64,000 nucleotides of DNA from an uncultured Muribaculaceae bacterium (GTDB lineage Bacteria > Bacteroidota > Bacteroidia > Bacteroidales > Muribaculaceae): contig CALUMZ010000004.1 in NCBI GenBank assembly GCA_944321865.1, positions 1 through 64,000 on the forward strand. The letters run 5' to 3'. A program made the position numbers and the translations under genes. Of this stretch, positions 27,325 to 36,626 are shown in pieces. The notes beneath the pieces were generated by a model. The model was given only the letters and a program-made list of their open reading frames with translations. It did not search any database and had not been told where the DNA came from. How positions within the stretch are numbered: position 1 is the first letter of the stretch; the number at the start of each line of letters is the position of its first letter.

Positions 27325-30300
27325 ATGGAGACCTTCAAATCGCTGGTAGAAAACGAGAAAAGTGTTTCAATAGATAATTTGAAACAAATAAGCACGCTAT
27401 TATCGACCAATAGCGATGCCGATAATACACACCCTGCCACCGACACCGAAGAGCAGCTGATGAACAAATTCATAATTGACAACGCCGACGCCGTAAAGCA
27501 TTGCATGCAAGCGGCATACAATCTCATAAACGCCAAGCATCTCACCGGAGGCATCAACATCATCGACTGGAATTGCGGACAAGGACTGGCAACGGTTAGC
27601 TTCAATGACTTTATTGCCGGGAAATGCCCCGAAGCAAGCATAAAATCGGTAAAACTGATAGAGCCATCGGGCTTGTTGCTCGACCGGGCAGCAACCGTGG
27701 TCAAGGCAGCATGCCACATCGACGACATAAAGTGCATAAATCGGCCTGCAACCGATGTAATAGCCGACAATCTGCGATTTGCCGGTGGCACGGTGATACA
27801 TATCTTCAACAACCTGCTCGACAGGGAGGGGCTCGATTTCAAAAACACAGTTACACGCCTGACGGCCAACAGCGACTGCGCCAATATCGTCGTAGGCTGC
27901 AGCCCGTGCTATTTCCAAGGCAACCGACGCATAAAAGCCTTTGTCAATTACCTTGGCAATGCCGCAAAAGAAGTAAAGATATGCCGCAACAAAGCCGGCA
28001 GTGAAAGCATATTTGCATTCGTAATCGACTCGAAACACATCAACAACCGGTACAAACCATCTTACTTCGGTGCAGCCTACATGCTTGAATGCATCGGCAA
28101 CAATGCCAAAGCCGTGCAACAAATGTACCGTTGGAAAAATGCGGAAGTATATTGCCCGTTCTTTGCCGAATCACAAATAAGCGACGACATCCACCCCTTG
28201 CTTGCCATAGCCAACAACATAATATCTCGCGGGCTGCCCACGCATGCATCTCCCGGCATGGAGCAGACGTTTGCCATCTCATTTGGATTGACCCACCGCA
28301 CAACAAGTGGCAACAAGCTATGTTACGAAAGCAACATGGACAAGGCGTCGGAACGCGAATTGATACAATGCCTGTCACGCGGGCTTGGCAAAAACGCTGC
28401 CATCAACCAGTTGGCATTCACCCCGATTGAGGTGGCACGCTTGCACAAGGTTGCCATCGAAGCAATGATCTCGGGACGCCTCGACATAAATGCCCAATAC
28501 TGGAACATACTCATAATCGAAAACGATGTGCCATGCGCCGCCATCGCCATGAGAGACCTTGAAGAGCTTTTCGGCAACATTGCAAAAACGACTGCCGAAT
28601 ACAGCCATTTGTCATTGCCGCAAATACGCCTTGACATCATCTCAGGTGAACAATATGCCTGTTCGCCGTTACACTTGGGATATGCCCCATCAACAAGCCT
28701 GCAAAAACAGCACTTGCGCCGCACCTACGACATGGTGATAGAAACATCGATTGACCGGTGCGGGCAGAAAGAGCCTGAACTGCCCAACCTGTCGGCCCGA
28801 AACAGTTGCATATTCAGCATATACTCGGCCAATCCCCGGATGCCGATATCCAAAAGCATATACACACTGAATAAAATAAGTTACGACAATACAGCCGGGC
28901 ATGGCTACCTGCTCAGCCACCTGTTTAAATGCTTCGATGCCAACAACGACACAAACCGAGCAATCGGCAACGCATTACAGGGCAAGCCCACAATGATAAG
29001 CACCTTTGATAATTCATCGGGGTTCATGACGGCTGTCGCTGCCGCAATGTTACAACCGGGCTTGGCAATAGTGGCATCGATTACCGAAACCGACACAAAA
29101 ATCAGGTGCTGCAACTTGCAGGCCGCAGGCATTGATTGCTGCATGCTATACAAGCAAATGCCATCCGACGCATTTGAATCGGCATTGGCATCATTGGAAG
29201 ATTCGAGCGTGCAATTCGTCAGCCTACAATCACAGTTGCTACTCGATGTAGACATAATGCGCAGACTGTCTTCGCTCAAGCGGCAGCGCATATTCTTTTC
29301 CACAATCATCATCTGCGATGCCGAGGCCATATCGATATGGAGCGACAACTTCAGTGCCATCCACAGGCAGGTTGCAGCCACGGTACGCAAGCACCTTGCT
29401 GCCCCCGACGAAGAACTGAATACAATAGCCGTTACCCAAGTCATGCCGCAAGATGTGTCGGACGACATAATGTCGACCTTGTCTCCCGGCAATATGCCGT
29501 ACAATCCCGAAAACATCGTTCGGACCGATTGCTCATGTCGCAGCAACCTTCAATTTGCAATAGAACAACCCACCAATACGCCCTACGACACCGACGAAAC
29601 AGCATCGGTTATCAACGACATTGACGATTTCGATGCCATACAAAAGTCAAAAATAGCGTATGCCGGCGAATACCTGCACCGACTGCCCCTCCAACTGCGT
29701 CTCTTGCAGCAGGAAACTGTGGCGGCATCTACAATGCCCGACAATTATTACCTTGCCACAAAAAACAGATTCGAGCACGCCGGAGTAATATTCACTCGTC
29801 GCAACTATGCCGGAGAAGTTGAAAAGGGATTGGAGAAAAACGGGATAAAAGCATTGTCGCTGTTCACATCGGAATATGAAGACAATGATGACGCTTCACT
29901 AAGATTTTCGGAATTCATCGACAATAAAGCACCATTAATCATAGCTCAAACGGGCACAACCCCCTGTTTTGACAAACCAAACATACGGTTTGTCATAAAT
30001 CTTTGCCGCCCCGACTCGATAGAAGACTTAATGGCAAGCGCAAGTGTGTGCGGACTTGACGGGCAGGCAGCCTTAATTACTACATTTTTCCAAAATTTCG
30101 GCTTGGTCCGACCCACCAACGACAACATTCCCGAACCGATTGCATTCACCAAAGGCCACTGGATAAATGCCTGCGCACTCGAGAGCCTGTGCACAAAGCA
30201 TGGCATAGACCCGGCAGAACTGCAAACTGAAATATTCGACCCCACACACGACCTGATTCGATTAAATTGCGCCATCGACAACGACATATTCATGTCGCAC

Positions 30301-31545
30301 CTGTGCAATTATTGCAAAGAGAGAAGCAATTGCACGCTGTTAAACAGCACAAACTTGCCGACGGGCTGGATTCCTGCCGACAAATATGCCGATTATCTCT
30401 CAAGAAACAGCATCGCCTCCCACGAGACGGCAAACGAATCGCTGGCACAAAGTTACAACATTGCCATGCCTGCAATCGACAACAAGCAACACTGCATGGC
30501 AACATGCCGCAACTTGTTGCATAAGTTATTGCACACCTGTACATTGTCGACCGAAAACGGGAATTATGCCAACGGGCTGACCGAATTATTGTCGGGCATG
30601 GACACCGACAAAACTGCATACGCGGCCATATCAATCGACAACAATAGCGACTTTGAGAACATGGAAATCGCAGCAACAGCACTCTGCTACCTTGGCATAA
30701 TAGGTGTTGTCGATGAATTCCATACCGACAACACAAGAAAACAATTGCTGCTGCAAGTTTCAAACAAGCCCGAAGGTTTCTATTGCCGCAGGCTATTGCA
30801 ATTGCTCCTATGCCACCTTCCCCGGCACGAAGCCGAAGATATTGCCTCGGAAGCATGCAATTGCGACAGTGATTGTTGCGAACCGGAAAATGCCTTGTCG
30901 GCATTGCTCGATTTCATCGAGCGCAAAAGCCATGCAGCCTCGGAGCGCAAACTCATTGACATAAATGACTTGTGCATCTTGGCCACCGAAAACAAAGATT
31001 GCACAGACTCTAACGAATACATAAAGAAATATATTCACAATTACTACAATTCCCCTTTCCTGCATGATGCATGCGGCAACGAAGATGACCATGACGGCAA
31101 TTTCCTTGACATAGATACCCGGCATGGACGCGAATCTTCGTTAGACATATTATGCAAATACATCAGGCTGATGGCATCGCTTGACAATGACAGAATCCAA
31201 CAATTACACGGAGCCGTGCGCCGTCTGCTACGTTTGTCGACCGGCAACGGAACTCTCTCAATGCTCGATGCCCTGTGCATGATGTCGCTGCACTTTGACT
31301 GCTCAAGATTGCTTGCCGACCGCATTGCCGACGCATACGGCAAGGGGTATGAACAGCTTAGAGCACAGGAACACAACGTATTCCATCACCGTTGGAACAA
31401 TGAAATAAAACCGTTGCTACACTCATGCAACCCAGCTATATCTCGGCAAATGGCAACCTTGACAGGCTATGAACTGAGAATTGAATTAAAGGCACATAAT
31501 GAATGGTTGAATAAATTTATAAACAGATATGGCACAGGAAAATAA
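27325..31545 (+). CDS. Methyltransferase-like / eroded RecQ-like helicase fusion
   Basis: A 1406-residue cytosolic protein. Residues ~40-240 resemble a class I methyltransferase: INIIDWNCGQG (78-87) is motif I, KLIEPS (110-115) motif II. A middle region (~260-500) is unassigned. From ~545 to ~925 the order of RecQ helicase blocks can be followed, but key residues are missing: the Walker A GGGKS position reads DNSSGF (562-567), the DEAH box reads CDAEAISIW (664-672), the aromatic loop reads WSDNF, and motif VI reads ASVCGLDG (906-913) without the arginines. The second RecA-like lobe is still recognisable at DKPNIRFVINL (883-893). The C-terminal ~450 residues are helical. Probably a non-helicase scaffold, though methyltransfer or DNA binding remains possible. 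Overlaps the next gene by 17 bp. Confidence 0.65.
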   Translation: METFKSLVENEKSVSIDNLKQISTLLSTNSDADNTHPATDTEEQLMNKFIIDNADAVKHCMQAAYNLINAKHLTGGINIIDWNCGQGLATVSFNDFIAGKCPEASIKSVKLIEPSGLLLDRAATVVKAACHIDDIKCINRPATDVIADNLRFAGGTVIHIFNNLLDREGLDFKNTVTRLTANSDCANIVVGCSPCYFQGNRRIKAFVNYLGNAAKEVKICRNKAGSESIFAFVIDSKHINNRYKPSYFGAAYMLECIGNNAKAVQQMYRWKNAEVYCPFFAESQISDDIHPLLAIANNIISRGLPTHASPGMEQTFAISFGLTHRTTSGNKLCYESNMDKASERELIQCLSRGLGKNAAINQLAFTPIEVARLHKVAIEAMISGRLDINAQYWNILIIENDVPCAAIAMRDLEELFGNIAKTTAEYSHLSLPQIRLDIISGEQYACSPLHLGYAPSTSLQKQHLRRTYDMVIETSIDRCGQKEPELPNLSARNSCIFSIYSANPRMPISKSIYTLNKISYDNTAGHGYLLSHLFKCFDANNDTNRAIGNALQGKPTMISTFDNSSGFMTAVAAAMLQPGLAIVASITETDTKIRCCNLQAAGIDCCMLYKQMPSDAFESALASLEDSSVQFVSLQSQLLLDVDIMRRLSSLKRQRIFFSTIIICDAEAISIWSDNFSAIHRQVAATVRKHLAAPDEELNTIAVTQVMPQDVSDDIMSTLSPGNMPYNPENIVRTDCSCRSNLQFAIEQPTNTPYDTDETASVINDIDDFDAIQKSKIAYAGEYLHRLPLQLRLLQQETVAASTMPDNYYLATKNRFEHAGVIFTRRNYAGEVEKGLEKNGIKALSLFTSEYEDNDDASLRFSEFIDNKAPLIIAQTGTTPCFDKPNIRFVINLCRPDSIEDLMASASVCGLDGQAALITTFFQNFGLVRPTNDNIPEPIAFTKGHWINACALESLCTKHGIDPAELQTEIFDPTHDLIRLNCAIDNDIFMSHLCNYCKERSNCTLLNSTNLPTGWIPADKYADYLSRNSIASHETANESLAQSYNIAMPAIDNKQHCMATCRNLLHKLLHTCTLSTENGNYANGLTELLSGMDTDKTAYAAISIDNNSDFENMEIAATALCYLGIIGVVDEFHTDNTRKQLLLQVSNKPEGFYCRRLLQLLLCHLPRHEAEDIASEACNCDSDCCEPENALSALLDFIERKSHAASERKLIDINDLCILATENKDCTDSNEYIKKYIHNYYNSPFLHDACGNEDDHDGNFLDIDTRHGRESSLDILCKYIRLMASLDNDRIQQLHGAVRRLLRLSTGNGTLSMLDALCMMSLHFDCSRLLADRIADAYGKGYEQLRAQEHNVFHHRWNNEIKPLLHSCNPAISRQMATLTGYELRIELKAHNEWLNKFINRYGTGK

Positions 31546-32317
31546 TGCTCAAGAAATATTAAACTCGCTGGCTCAGCTCGAATCTTCACTCAAACAAATA
31601 GAATCTGCCCGGCAGCAAGTTGAAGAAGTTGTAAAATCGGCAACGGCCATAAATGGCTCGCTCGAAAACTATACCCGGTCGCTCAACGCACTCACCGATG
31701 CCGTAAAAGAATTTATCGCCACGGCACAAGAATGCAAGAAATCAGATGTCGAGAATACAAACTTGCGATTAGGGGAATTATGCGACAAACTCGAAAACAA
31801 AATCGACAAACTCGGGCAACCAAGTTCCCAACAGTTTGTGCCGGCACAGCAACCCAATAATGAACACAGCCTGACCGATATAGTTGCAGTGGGTGAAATG
31901 CTATTGCCCATAAAGGCCCAACTTGACGACATTAATTCAAAATTAGAACACTTGCCACACGCAGCAAGCAACGACAATGCCACACGATTATTGATTGAAG
32001 CCAACACTAAAATCGAATCCGTCGATTCAAAGCTGAAAGAAATCACCCTCACCACCGCTTCACAAAGTGCCTCCAAGCCGCTTAACACCGAAGATGCCGC
32101 AATTTCCTCCGACGCATTAAAAGAATTTGAAGAACGATTGAACCTTATATCCAAAGATGTCATGGTGATGCGAAACAGCACACATTCCATCTTGAAAAAC
32201 ATGGAAACTCAGCTCATCGACCGCTCGAGCAAGGAAGGCCGCATGTCGTTGATTATAGCAATCGGCGCACTTGTGGTGGCAATAGCCATATTGCTAAAGC
32301 TATATGGTGCCATCTGA
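31529..32317 (+). CDS. Coiled-coil protein with C-terminal membrane anchor
   Basis: A 262-residue protein, mostly long helices with heptad-like patterns (LAQLESSLKQIESARQQVEE, ~15-35; further coils at ~130-230). It ends with one hydrophobic helix (LIIAIGALVVAIAILLKLY, about 240-258) and no N-terminal signal, so it should be tail-anchored with the coil in the cytosol. Its start lies inside the last codons of the RecQ-like fusion gene, which implies coupled translation and a physical partnership. Its stop abuts that of the convergent SDR gene. No named family is recognised. Confidence 0.75.
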   Translation: MAQENNAQEILNSLAQLESSLKQIESARQQVEEVVKSATAINGSLENYTRSLNALTDAVKEFIATAQECKKSDVENTNLRLGELCDKLENKIDKLGQPSSQQFVPAQQPNNEHSLTDIVAVGEMLLPIKAQLDDINSKLEHLPHAASNDNATRLLIEANTKIESVDSKLKEITLTTASQSASKPLNTEDAAISSDALKEFEERLNLISKDVMVMRNSTHSILKNMETQLIDRSSKEGRMSLIIAIGALVVAIAILLKLYGAI

Positions 32318-33334
32318 TTACAGCCACCCGGCCTGCTTGTACCACGCAATGGCCTCAGCCACACCATCTTCAAGAGAATAACGGGGCGAGAAATTGAAAT
32401 CGTTCACGGCATCGCTTATATCGCAGGCCCAATTGCGTTGTTTCATTATTTTGTACTTGTCACTGTTAAGCGTGCTCGGTTTTAATGTCAACTTGCCAAT
32501 AAATCCGGCAATGACCGACACCACATACAGCAGCCACAGCGGACACCGCACCGGCAACACCACCTTCTTGCCAAGTGTGCGCGCAACCAATGTCCTAAAC
32601 TCCTTCTGCGTATAGGCTCGCGGTTCCGAGATTATATAAGTGCGCCGCCGTGTTGTCCGGCACTCCATTGCATCAAAAACGGCAGATGCCAAGTCTTTTA
32701 CGTAAATAAACGTGAGCATCTGTTTCTTGAATCCCACTCCAAAGTCAAATCCGGCTTTGATGCTACGCATCATCATGAAATAATCCCGTTCGTGAGGGCC
32801 ATATACGCCCGTTGCACGGAATATAACGTATGGGAAACCGCTTAACGACTGTAAATATGTCTCGGCTTTCAATTTCGACACCCCATAACGAGTATCGGGC
32901 AACGGTATCATTTTGGTGGTAAACGGTGTATACCCTTTTTCATCCCCGGCACCCATCACACTCAAACTGCTCATGAGCAAAAATGCGTCGGGAATGGCAT
33001 CGGCGGCAATCAAAGCATCGACCAATGTGCGCATATATTCATAATTGACCCTGTTGAAATCAAGGAAATTGACACACTTCGTGGCGCCAAGGTTATGTAC
33101 CACATAATCCCATTTGCCGCCCATCTGCTCCACGGCATCGGCTATCTGCTTCTGCAACACCTCCCCGTTGGAATAATCAAGCTCTATGAAATTAATACGC
33201 TCGTCTTGCAAGAACTTGCGTGACGTAGTGGCACGTACTGCCGCCCAAGTCTCATATCCTCGTCTTAACGATTCTTCAACAATAAAACCACCGATAAATC
33301 CTCCTGCACCGGTCACAAGTACACGTTTACCCAT
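32318..33334 (-). CDS. NAD-dependent epimerase/dehydratase (extended SDR)
   Basis: A 338-residue cytosolic SDR-superfamily enzyme. The N-terminal NAD(P) motif is VTGAGGFIGGF, the active-site Tyr-Lys pair is YGVSK with the Ser in LLMSSLSVMG. The substrate is probably a nucleotide sugar or a related sugar, but cannot be chosen from the sequence. Single gene with its own promoter box, convergent and abutting the coiled-coil gene. Confidence 0.88.
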   Translation of the reverse strand: MGKRVLVTGAGGFIGGFIVEESLRRGYETWAAVRATTSRKFLQDERINFIELDYSNGEVLQKQIADAVEQMGGKWDYVVHNLGATKCVNFLDFNRVNYEYMRTLVDALIAADAIPDAFLLMSSLSVMGAGDEKGYTPFTTKMIPLPDTRYGVSKLKAETYLQSLSGFPYVIFRATGVYGPHERDYFMMMRSIKAGFDFGVGFKKQMLTFIYVKDLASAVFDAMECRTTRRRTYIISEPRAYTQKEFRTLVARTLGKKVVLPVRCPLWLLYVVSVIAGFIGKLTLKPSTLNSDKYKIMKQRNWACDISDAVNDFNFSPRYSLEDGVAEAIAWYKQAGWL

Positions 33335-33354
33335 AGTGAAAAGTCAATTTTCTG

Positions 33355-33362
33355 CAAAAATA
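33355..33362 (-). promoter_or_regulatory. -7 box of the SDR gene
   Basis: TATTTTTG on the minus strand, 21 bp upstream of the ATG at 33334. No clear -33 box. Confidence 0.5.
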
Positions 33363-33417
33363 CTACAAAAATCGTCCGCATAAACACAAAACAAGTCCCA
33401 AATACACTATTCCTTAT

Positions 33418-33425
33418 TATCTTTG
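33418..33425 (+). promoter_or_regulatory. -7 box of the yjbR gene
   Basis: TATCTTTG, 28 bp upstream of the ATG at 33454. Confidence 0.55.
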
Positions 33426-33453
33426 CTCACAATAAAACAGTCCACACACCACC

Positions 33454-33810
33454 ATGAATATAGAACAAGCCCGCATATTCGCATTGTCGCAGCCCTATGC
33501 CACCGAAGACATGCCATTCGGTGACGACTGGGTAGTGTTCCGCATCGGCGGCAAAGTATTCATGCACATACAACTCGATGCTCCCGAACCGCGCATAGCC
33601 ATCAAGTTGCCGCCCGAAACGGGAGCCGAATTAAGGGAACACTACGATGCCGTGAGACCTGCGTGGCACATGAACAAAGTGCACTGGAACGACATCTACC
33701 TGACCGCAGGGGAATTGACCGACCCGCAAATACAGTCACTAATCGAAAAATCCTATACCATAGTCCGCAACAAATTGCCTCGCAAGACCAAGGAGGCATT
33801 GGAACCATAA
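33454..33810 (+). CDS. MmcQ/YjbR family protein
   Basis: A 118-residue protein of the YjbR family, small CyaY-like folds that have been linked to DNA binding. The characteristic segments are MPFGDDWVVFRIGGKVFMHI near the start and RPAWHMNKVHWNDIYL in the middle, and the protein ends in a helical tail. The function in Bacteroidales is unknown. Monocistronic, between the SDR gene and ppiD. Confidence 0.88.
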   Translation: MNIEQARIFALSQPYATEDMPFGDDWVVFRIGGKVFMHIQLDAPEPRIAIKLPPETGAELREHYDAVRPAWHMNKVHWNDIYLTAGELTDPQIQSLIEKSYTIVRNKLPRKTKEALEP

Positions 33811-33863
33811 CCACACATGCAAAACAGGCGTAAATGCTTGAAAATGCAAAAAATTAGGGACTT

Positions 33864-33896
33864 TTTGTGCAAAAACATAAAAATTTGGTATCTTTG
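33864..33896 (+). promoter_or_regulatory. Promoter of the ppiD-like gene
   Basis: TTTG at 33864-33867 and TATCTTTG at 33889-33896, with 21 bp between them. The leader is about 80 nt. Confidence 0.7.
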
Positions 33897-33984
33897 TGCG
33901 CCTTTACAGGCACGTTTTTCATGCCGTATACATCGGTTACGGCATATTATATTGCATAAAAACAATAAAAAACATAACAATTAA

Positions 33985-36045
33985 ATGGCAGCTTTAGAGA
34001 AGATTAGAAGTAAAGCAGTCCTGTTGACGGTTGTCATCGGTTTGGCTCTTTTAGCCTTTATTTTGACCGACTTCCTCAACTCGGGCAGGACATTCTTCGG
34101 CGACGGCAATACCGTTGCCTATGTGGGTGACACCAAAATTGACGCAATGCAATTCCAGAACCGTTACGAACAGGCCAGCCAAGAATTACAGTCAAGCGGC
34201 CGCAACAATATCGACGGTGCCGTATTGCAAAGCCAAGTGATGTCGCAAATGATTCAAGAAATATTGCTCAACGACGAGTTGGAGATGCTTGACATCGATG
34301 TGACCGACGAAGAAATCACCGATGCAATGATTGGCAACAACATACGCCCGCAAGTGATGCAACTTGTTCAACAGACAGGAATGCAATCGGCACGCGACTT
34401 GTATGACTTCATTTTCAACCCATCGAAATACGGAGCTACCGATGCCGACGTTGCTCAAATGAGAAACGTGTGGATTAATCTTGAAGACGATGTAACTCGC
34501 AGCCTTAAATATGAAAAATTGCAAAATCTCATAATGGGTGCCATCAGAGCCAATGACCTTGACAAAAAAGAAATGGCATCGGAGAATGCAACCACCAGCA
34601 CAATCGAATTTGCCCGTGTAGGATTCTCGTCGCTGAAAAACGAAGATTATCCCGTGAGCGATGCCGAAATCACCGAAGAATACAACAAGCAAAAGGAATT
34701 ATACAAGCTGCCCGAAGAAATGCGCGTGGCTCACATAATTGCAGTTGACATCACACCATCGACTCTCGACCTCAACCAAGCTCAAGAAAACATCAACGGC
34801 GTGTACACGACATTGGTGTCGAGCGAAGGTATCGATGAAATACGCAACAACAGCGACCTCGTCATCAACGAGAACACCGTGCGCTTGAGCGACATACGCC
34901 AAAACGACACTCGCCAGTTCATAGCAAAAGCCGCAGTGGGCGACGTTACTTCGCCTAAATTCCAGTCAAACACCTATACCATAACCAAGTTGCTTGGCAA
35001 GGAAATGGGACTTGACTCTGTAAACGTGAGCATGATGAGCATCGCCGGAGCAAAAAACCTGCAAGACTCGGTTCTCAACCTGCTCAACGCAGGCACTTCG
35101 TATGCCGAAATACAAAAGATTCAAGGCACACAAGGACAGGAAAACTTCTGGCAAACACTCGTCGGTGCTCCCGACTCTACCATAGCCAAGTTCAAGGCAG
35201 CCGGCAAGGGTTACTTCGTTCTCAACCAATCGCCGCAAGGAGCCATTTACGTAAAAATAAACGAACTCAAAGCCCCCAAGCAACTCTACGACATAGCCCA
35301 AATTTCCTATACCGTATATCCCAGCACAAAAACTACCGAGGAATTGCGCGACAGCCTGCAAGCATTCATCAATGCCAACAACACGGCCGAACTGTTTGAG
35401 CAAAATGCCGCACGCGCCGGCTACAATGCCATCGTGACACGAGTAACCTCGTCGACACCGCAAGTGAACGGCATCGAAAACTCACGCGAAGTGGTGAAAT
35501 GGCTGTTTGAGGCTACCCCGGGAACAGTGTCTACGATATTTGACAAGCAAAACAACGACAAATACATCGTTGCAGCACTCGACTGGGTGTATGAAAAAGG
35601 TTACCTGCCCGCCAATGCTCCCGAAGTGAAAGAAGAACTTACGGCGCAAATACGCAACAGCAAGAAAGGTGACGCATTGGTAGCCCAGTACCAAGGCAAA
35701 GCAAACGACATTGCCGGATATGCAAAACTGATGGATGTTACTCCCGACTCGGCACAAGTGACATTCGGACAGAACTATATTGCAAAAATCGGTGCAGGCG
35801 AATCGGCCCTCACTGCAAGCGTAGCTACAGCACAACCGGGAACTGTGGTTGGTCCTGTAAAAGCAAATACATCGGTAATCGTTTACAAGATAGTAAACCA
35901 AGAGCAGTCAAAGCGGGAACTTACCGACATGGAAACCGAACAACAATTCGCACGCACCCGTGGCAACCAAGCCGTAATGAGCCAAGCCCTCAATATATTG
36001 CGCAATGCCACGACCGTCGAGAACAAAATGATTAGATTCTTCTAA
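33985..36045 (+). CDS. PpiD/SurA-like periplasmic peptidyl-prolyl isomerase
   Basis: A 686-residue periplasmic foldase anchored by one N-terminal helix (about residues 12-30, VLLTVVIGLALLAFILTDFL). SurA_N-like helices follow (YVGDTKIDAMQFQNRYEQA), then a parvulin-like region beginning near LPEEMRVAHIIAV and a second one near the C-terminus. It matches the Bacteroidota PpiD-type protein in length and order. It helps outer-membrane and secreted proteins fold. Monocistronic, closed by a terminator. Confidence 0.9.
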   Translation: MAALEKIRSKAVLLTVVIGLALLAFILTDFLNSGRTFFGDGNTVAYVGDTKIDAMQFQNRYEQASQELQSSGRNNIDGAVLQSQVMSQMIQEILLNDELEMLDIDVTDEEITDAMIGNNIRPQVMQLVQQTGMQSARDLYDFIFNPSKYGATDADVAQMRNVWINLEDDVTRSLKYEKLQNLIMGAIRANDLDKKEMASENATTSTIEFARVGFSSLKNEDYPVSDAEITEEYNKQKELYKLPEEMRVAHIIAVDITPSTLDLNQAQENINGVYTTLVSSEGIDEIRNNSDLVINENTVRLSDIRQNDTRQFIAKAAVGDVTSPKFQSNTYTITKLLGKEMGLDSVNVSMMSIAGAKNLQDSVLNLLNAGTSYAEIQKIQGTQGQENFWQTLVGAPDSTIAKFKAAGKGYFVLNQSPQGAIYVKINELKAPKQLYDIAQISYTVYPSTKTTEELRDSLQAFINANNTAELFEQNAARAGYNAIVTRVTSSTPQVNGIENSREVVKWLFEATPGTVSTIFDKQNNDKYIVAALDWVYEKGYLPANAPEVKEELTAQIRNSKKGDALVAQYQGKANDIAGYAKLMDVTPDSAQVTFGQNYIAKIGAGESALTASVATAQPGTVVGPVKANTSVIVYKIVNQEQSKRELTDMETEQQFARTRGNQAVMSQALNILRNATTVENKMIRFF

Positions 36046-36076
36046 GGCATTACCATTCCTAAACATAACCATACAG

Positions 36077-36108
36077 ACAAGGGCAGAGGCATTTGGCACT
36101 GCCCTTGT
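36077..36108 (+). terminator. Terminator of the ppiD-like gene
   Basis: ACAAGGGCAG (36077-36086) pairs with CTGCCCTTGT (36099-36108) and is followed after TG by a T run. A second small hairpin (GCATTTTT/AAAAATGC, 36110-36129) follows immediately and separates it from the sufE -7 box. Confidence 0.75.
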
Positions 36109-36138
36109 TGCATTTTTCGGCAAAAATGCCTATTTTTG
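36108..36138 (+). promoter_or_regulatory. Promoter of sufE
   Basis: TTG at 36108-36110 and TATTTTTG at 36131-36138, with 20 bp between them. A TTG codon at 36136 is in frame with sufE but lies within the box, so the ATG at 36157 is the start. Confidence 0.6.
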
Positions 36139-36156
36139 AACAATTTATTATCCAGC

Positions 36157-36594
36157 ATGAAATCAATCAACGAAACTCAGGACGAGATAATCGAGGAATT
36201 TGAAGGTCTGTCGGAATGGATGGACCGGTATAGTTACATAATCGACCTCGGAAACGCCCTTGAACCGATAGAAGAAAAGTACAAAACTCCTGAATACCTG
36301 ATAGAAGGTTGCCAAAGCCGCGTGTGGATAACTGCCGATGAAGACAGCAACGGACTGATTCACTTCCGCGCCGACAGTGACGCGATTATCGTGAAAGGGA
36401 TAATATCGCTGCTCATTCAAGTATTGTCGGGACACACGGCACAGGAGATACTCGACAGCGACCTCTACTTCATCAAGGAAGTTGGGCTGCAAGAGCACCT
36501 GTCGCCCACCCGCAGCAACGGTCTTGTGGCAATGGTGAAGCAGATGCGCATGTATGCAATGGCATTCAAGGCAAAAGACCAAGAGAAACAATAA
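36157..36594 (+). CDS. sufE: SufE-family sulfur acceptor
   Basis: A 145-residue cytosolic protein that accepts persulfide sulfur from the cysteine desulfurase SufS for Fe-S cluster assembly. Family landmarks: WMDRYSYIIDLG near the start, IEGCQSRVWI with the persulfide-accepting Cys, and GLVAMVKQMRMYA near the end. No other suf genes are adjacent. Followed after 32 bp by a POT transporter gene, possibly co-transcribed. Confidence 0.93.
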   Translation: MKSINETQDEIIEEFEGLSEWMDRYSYIIDLGNALEPIEEKYKTPEYLIEGCQSRVWITADEDSNGLIHFRADSDAIIVKGIISLLIQVLSGHTAQEILDSDLYFIKEVGLQEHLSPTRSNGLVAMVKQMRMYAMAFKAKDQEKQ

Positions 36595-36626
36595 TAATCA
36601 CATAAAAAATAACCCGCTTAACAACT

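Noticed and set aside
27325-31545. A functional RecQ helicase
   Set aside because: Walker A lysine, DEAH box and motif VI arginines are absent, so ATP-driven unwinding is unlikely.
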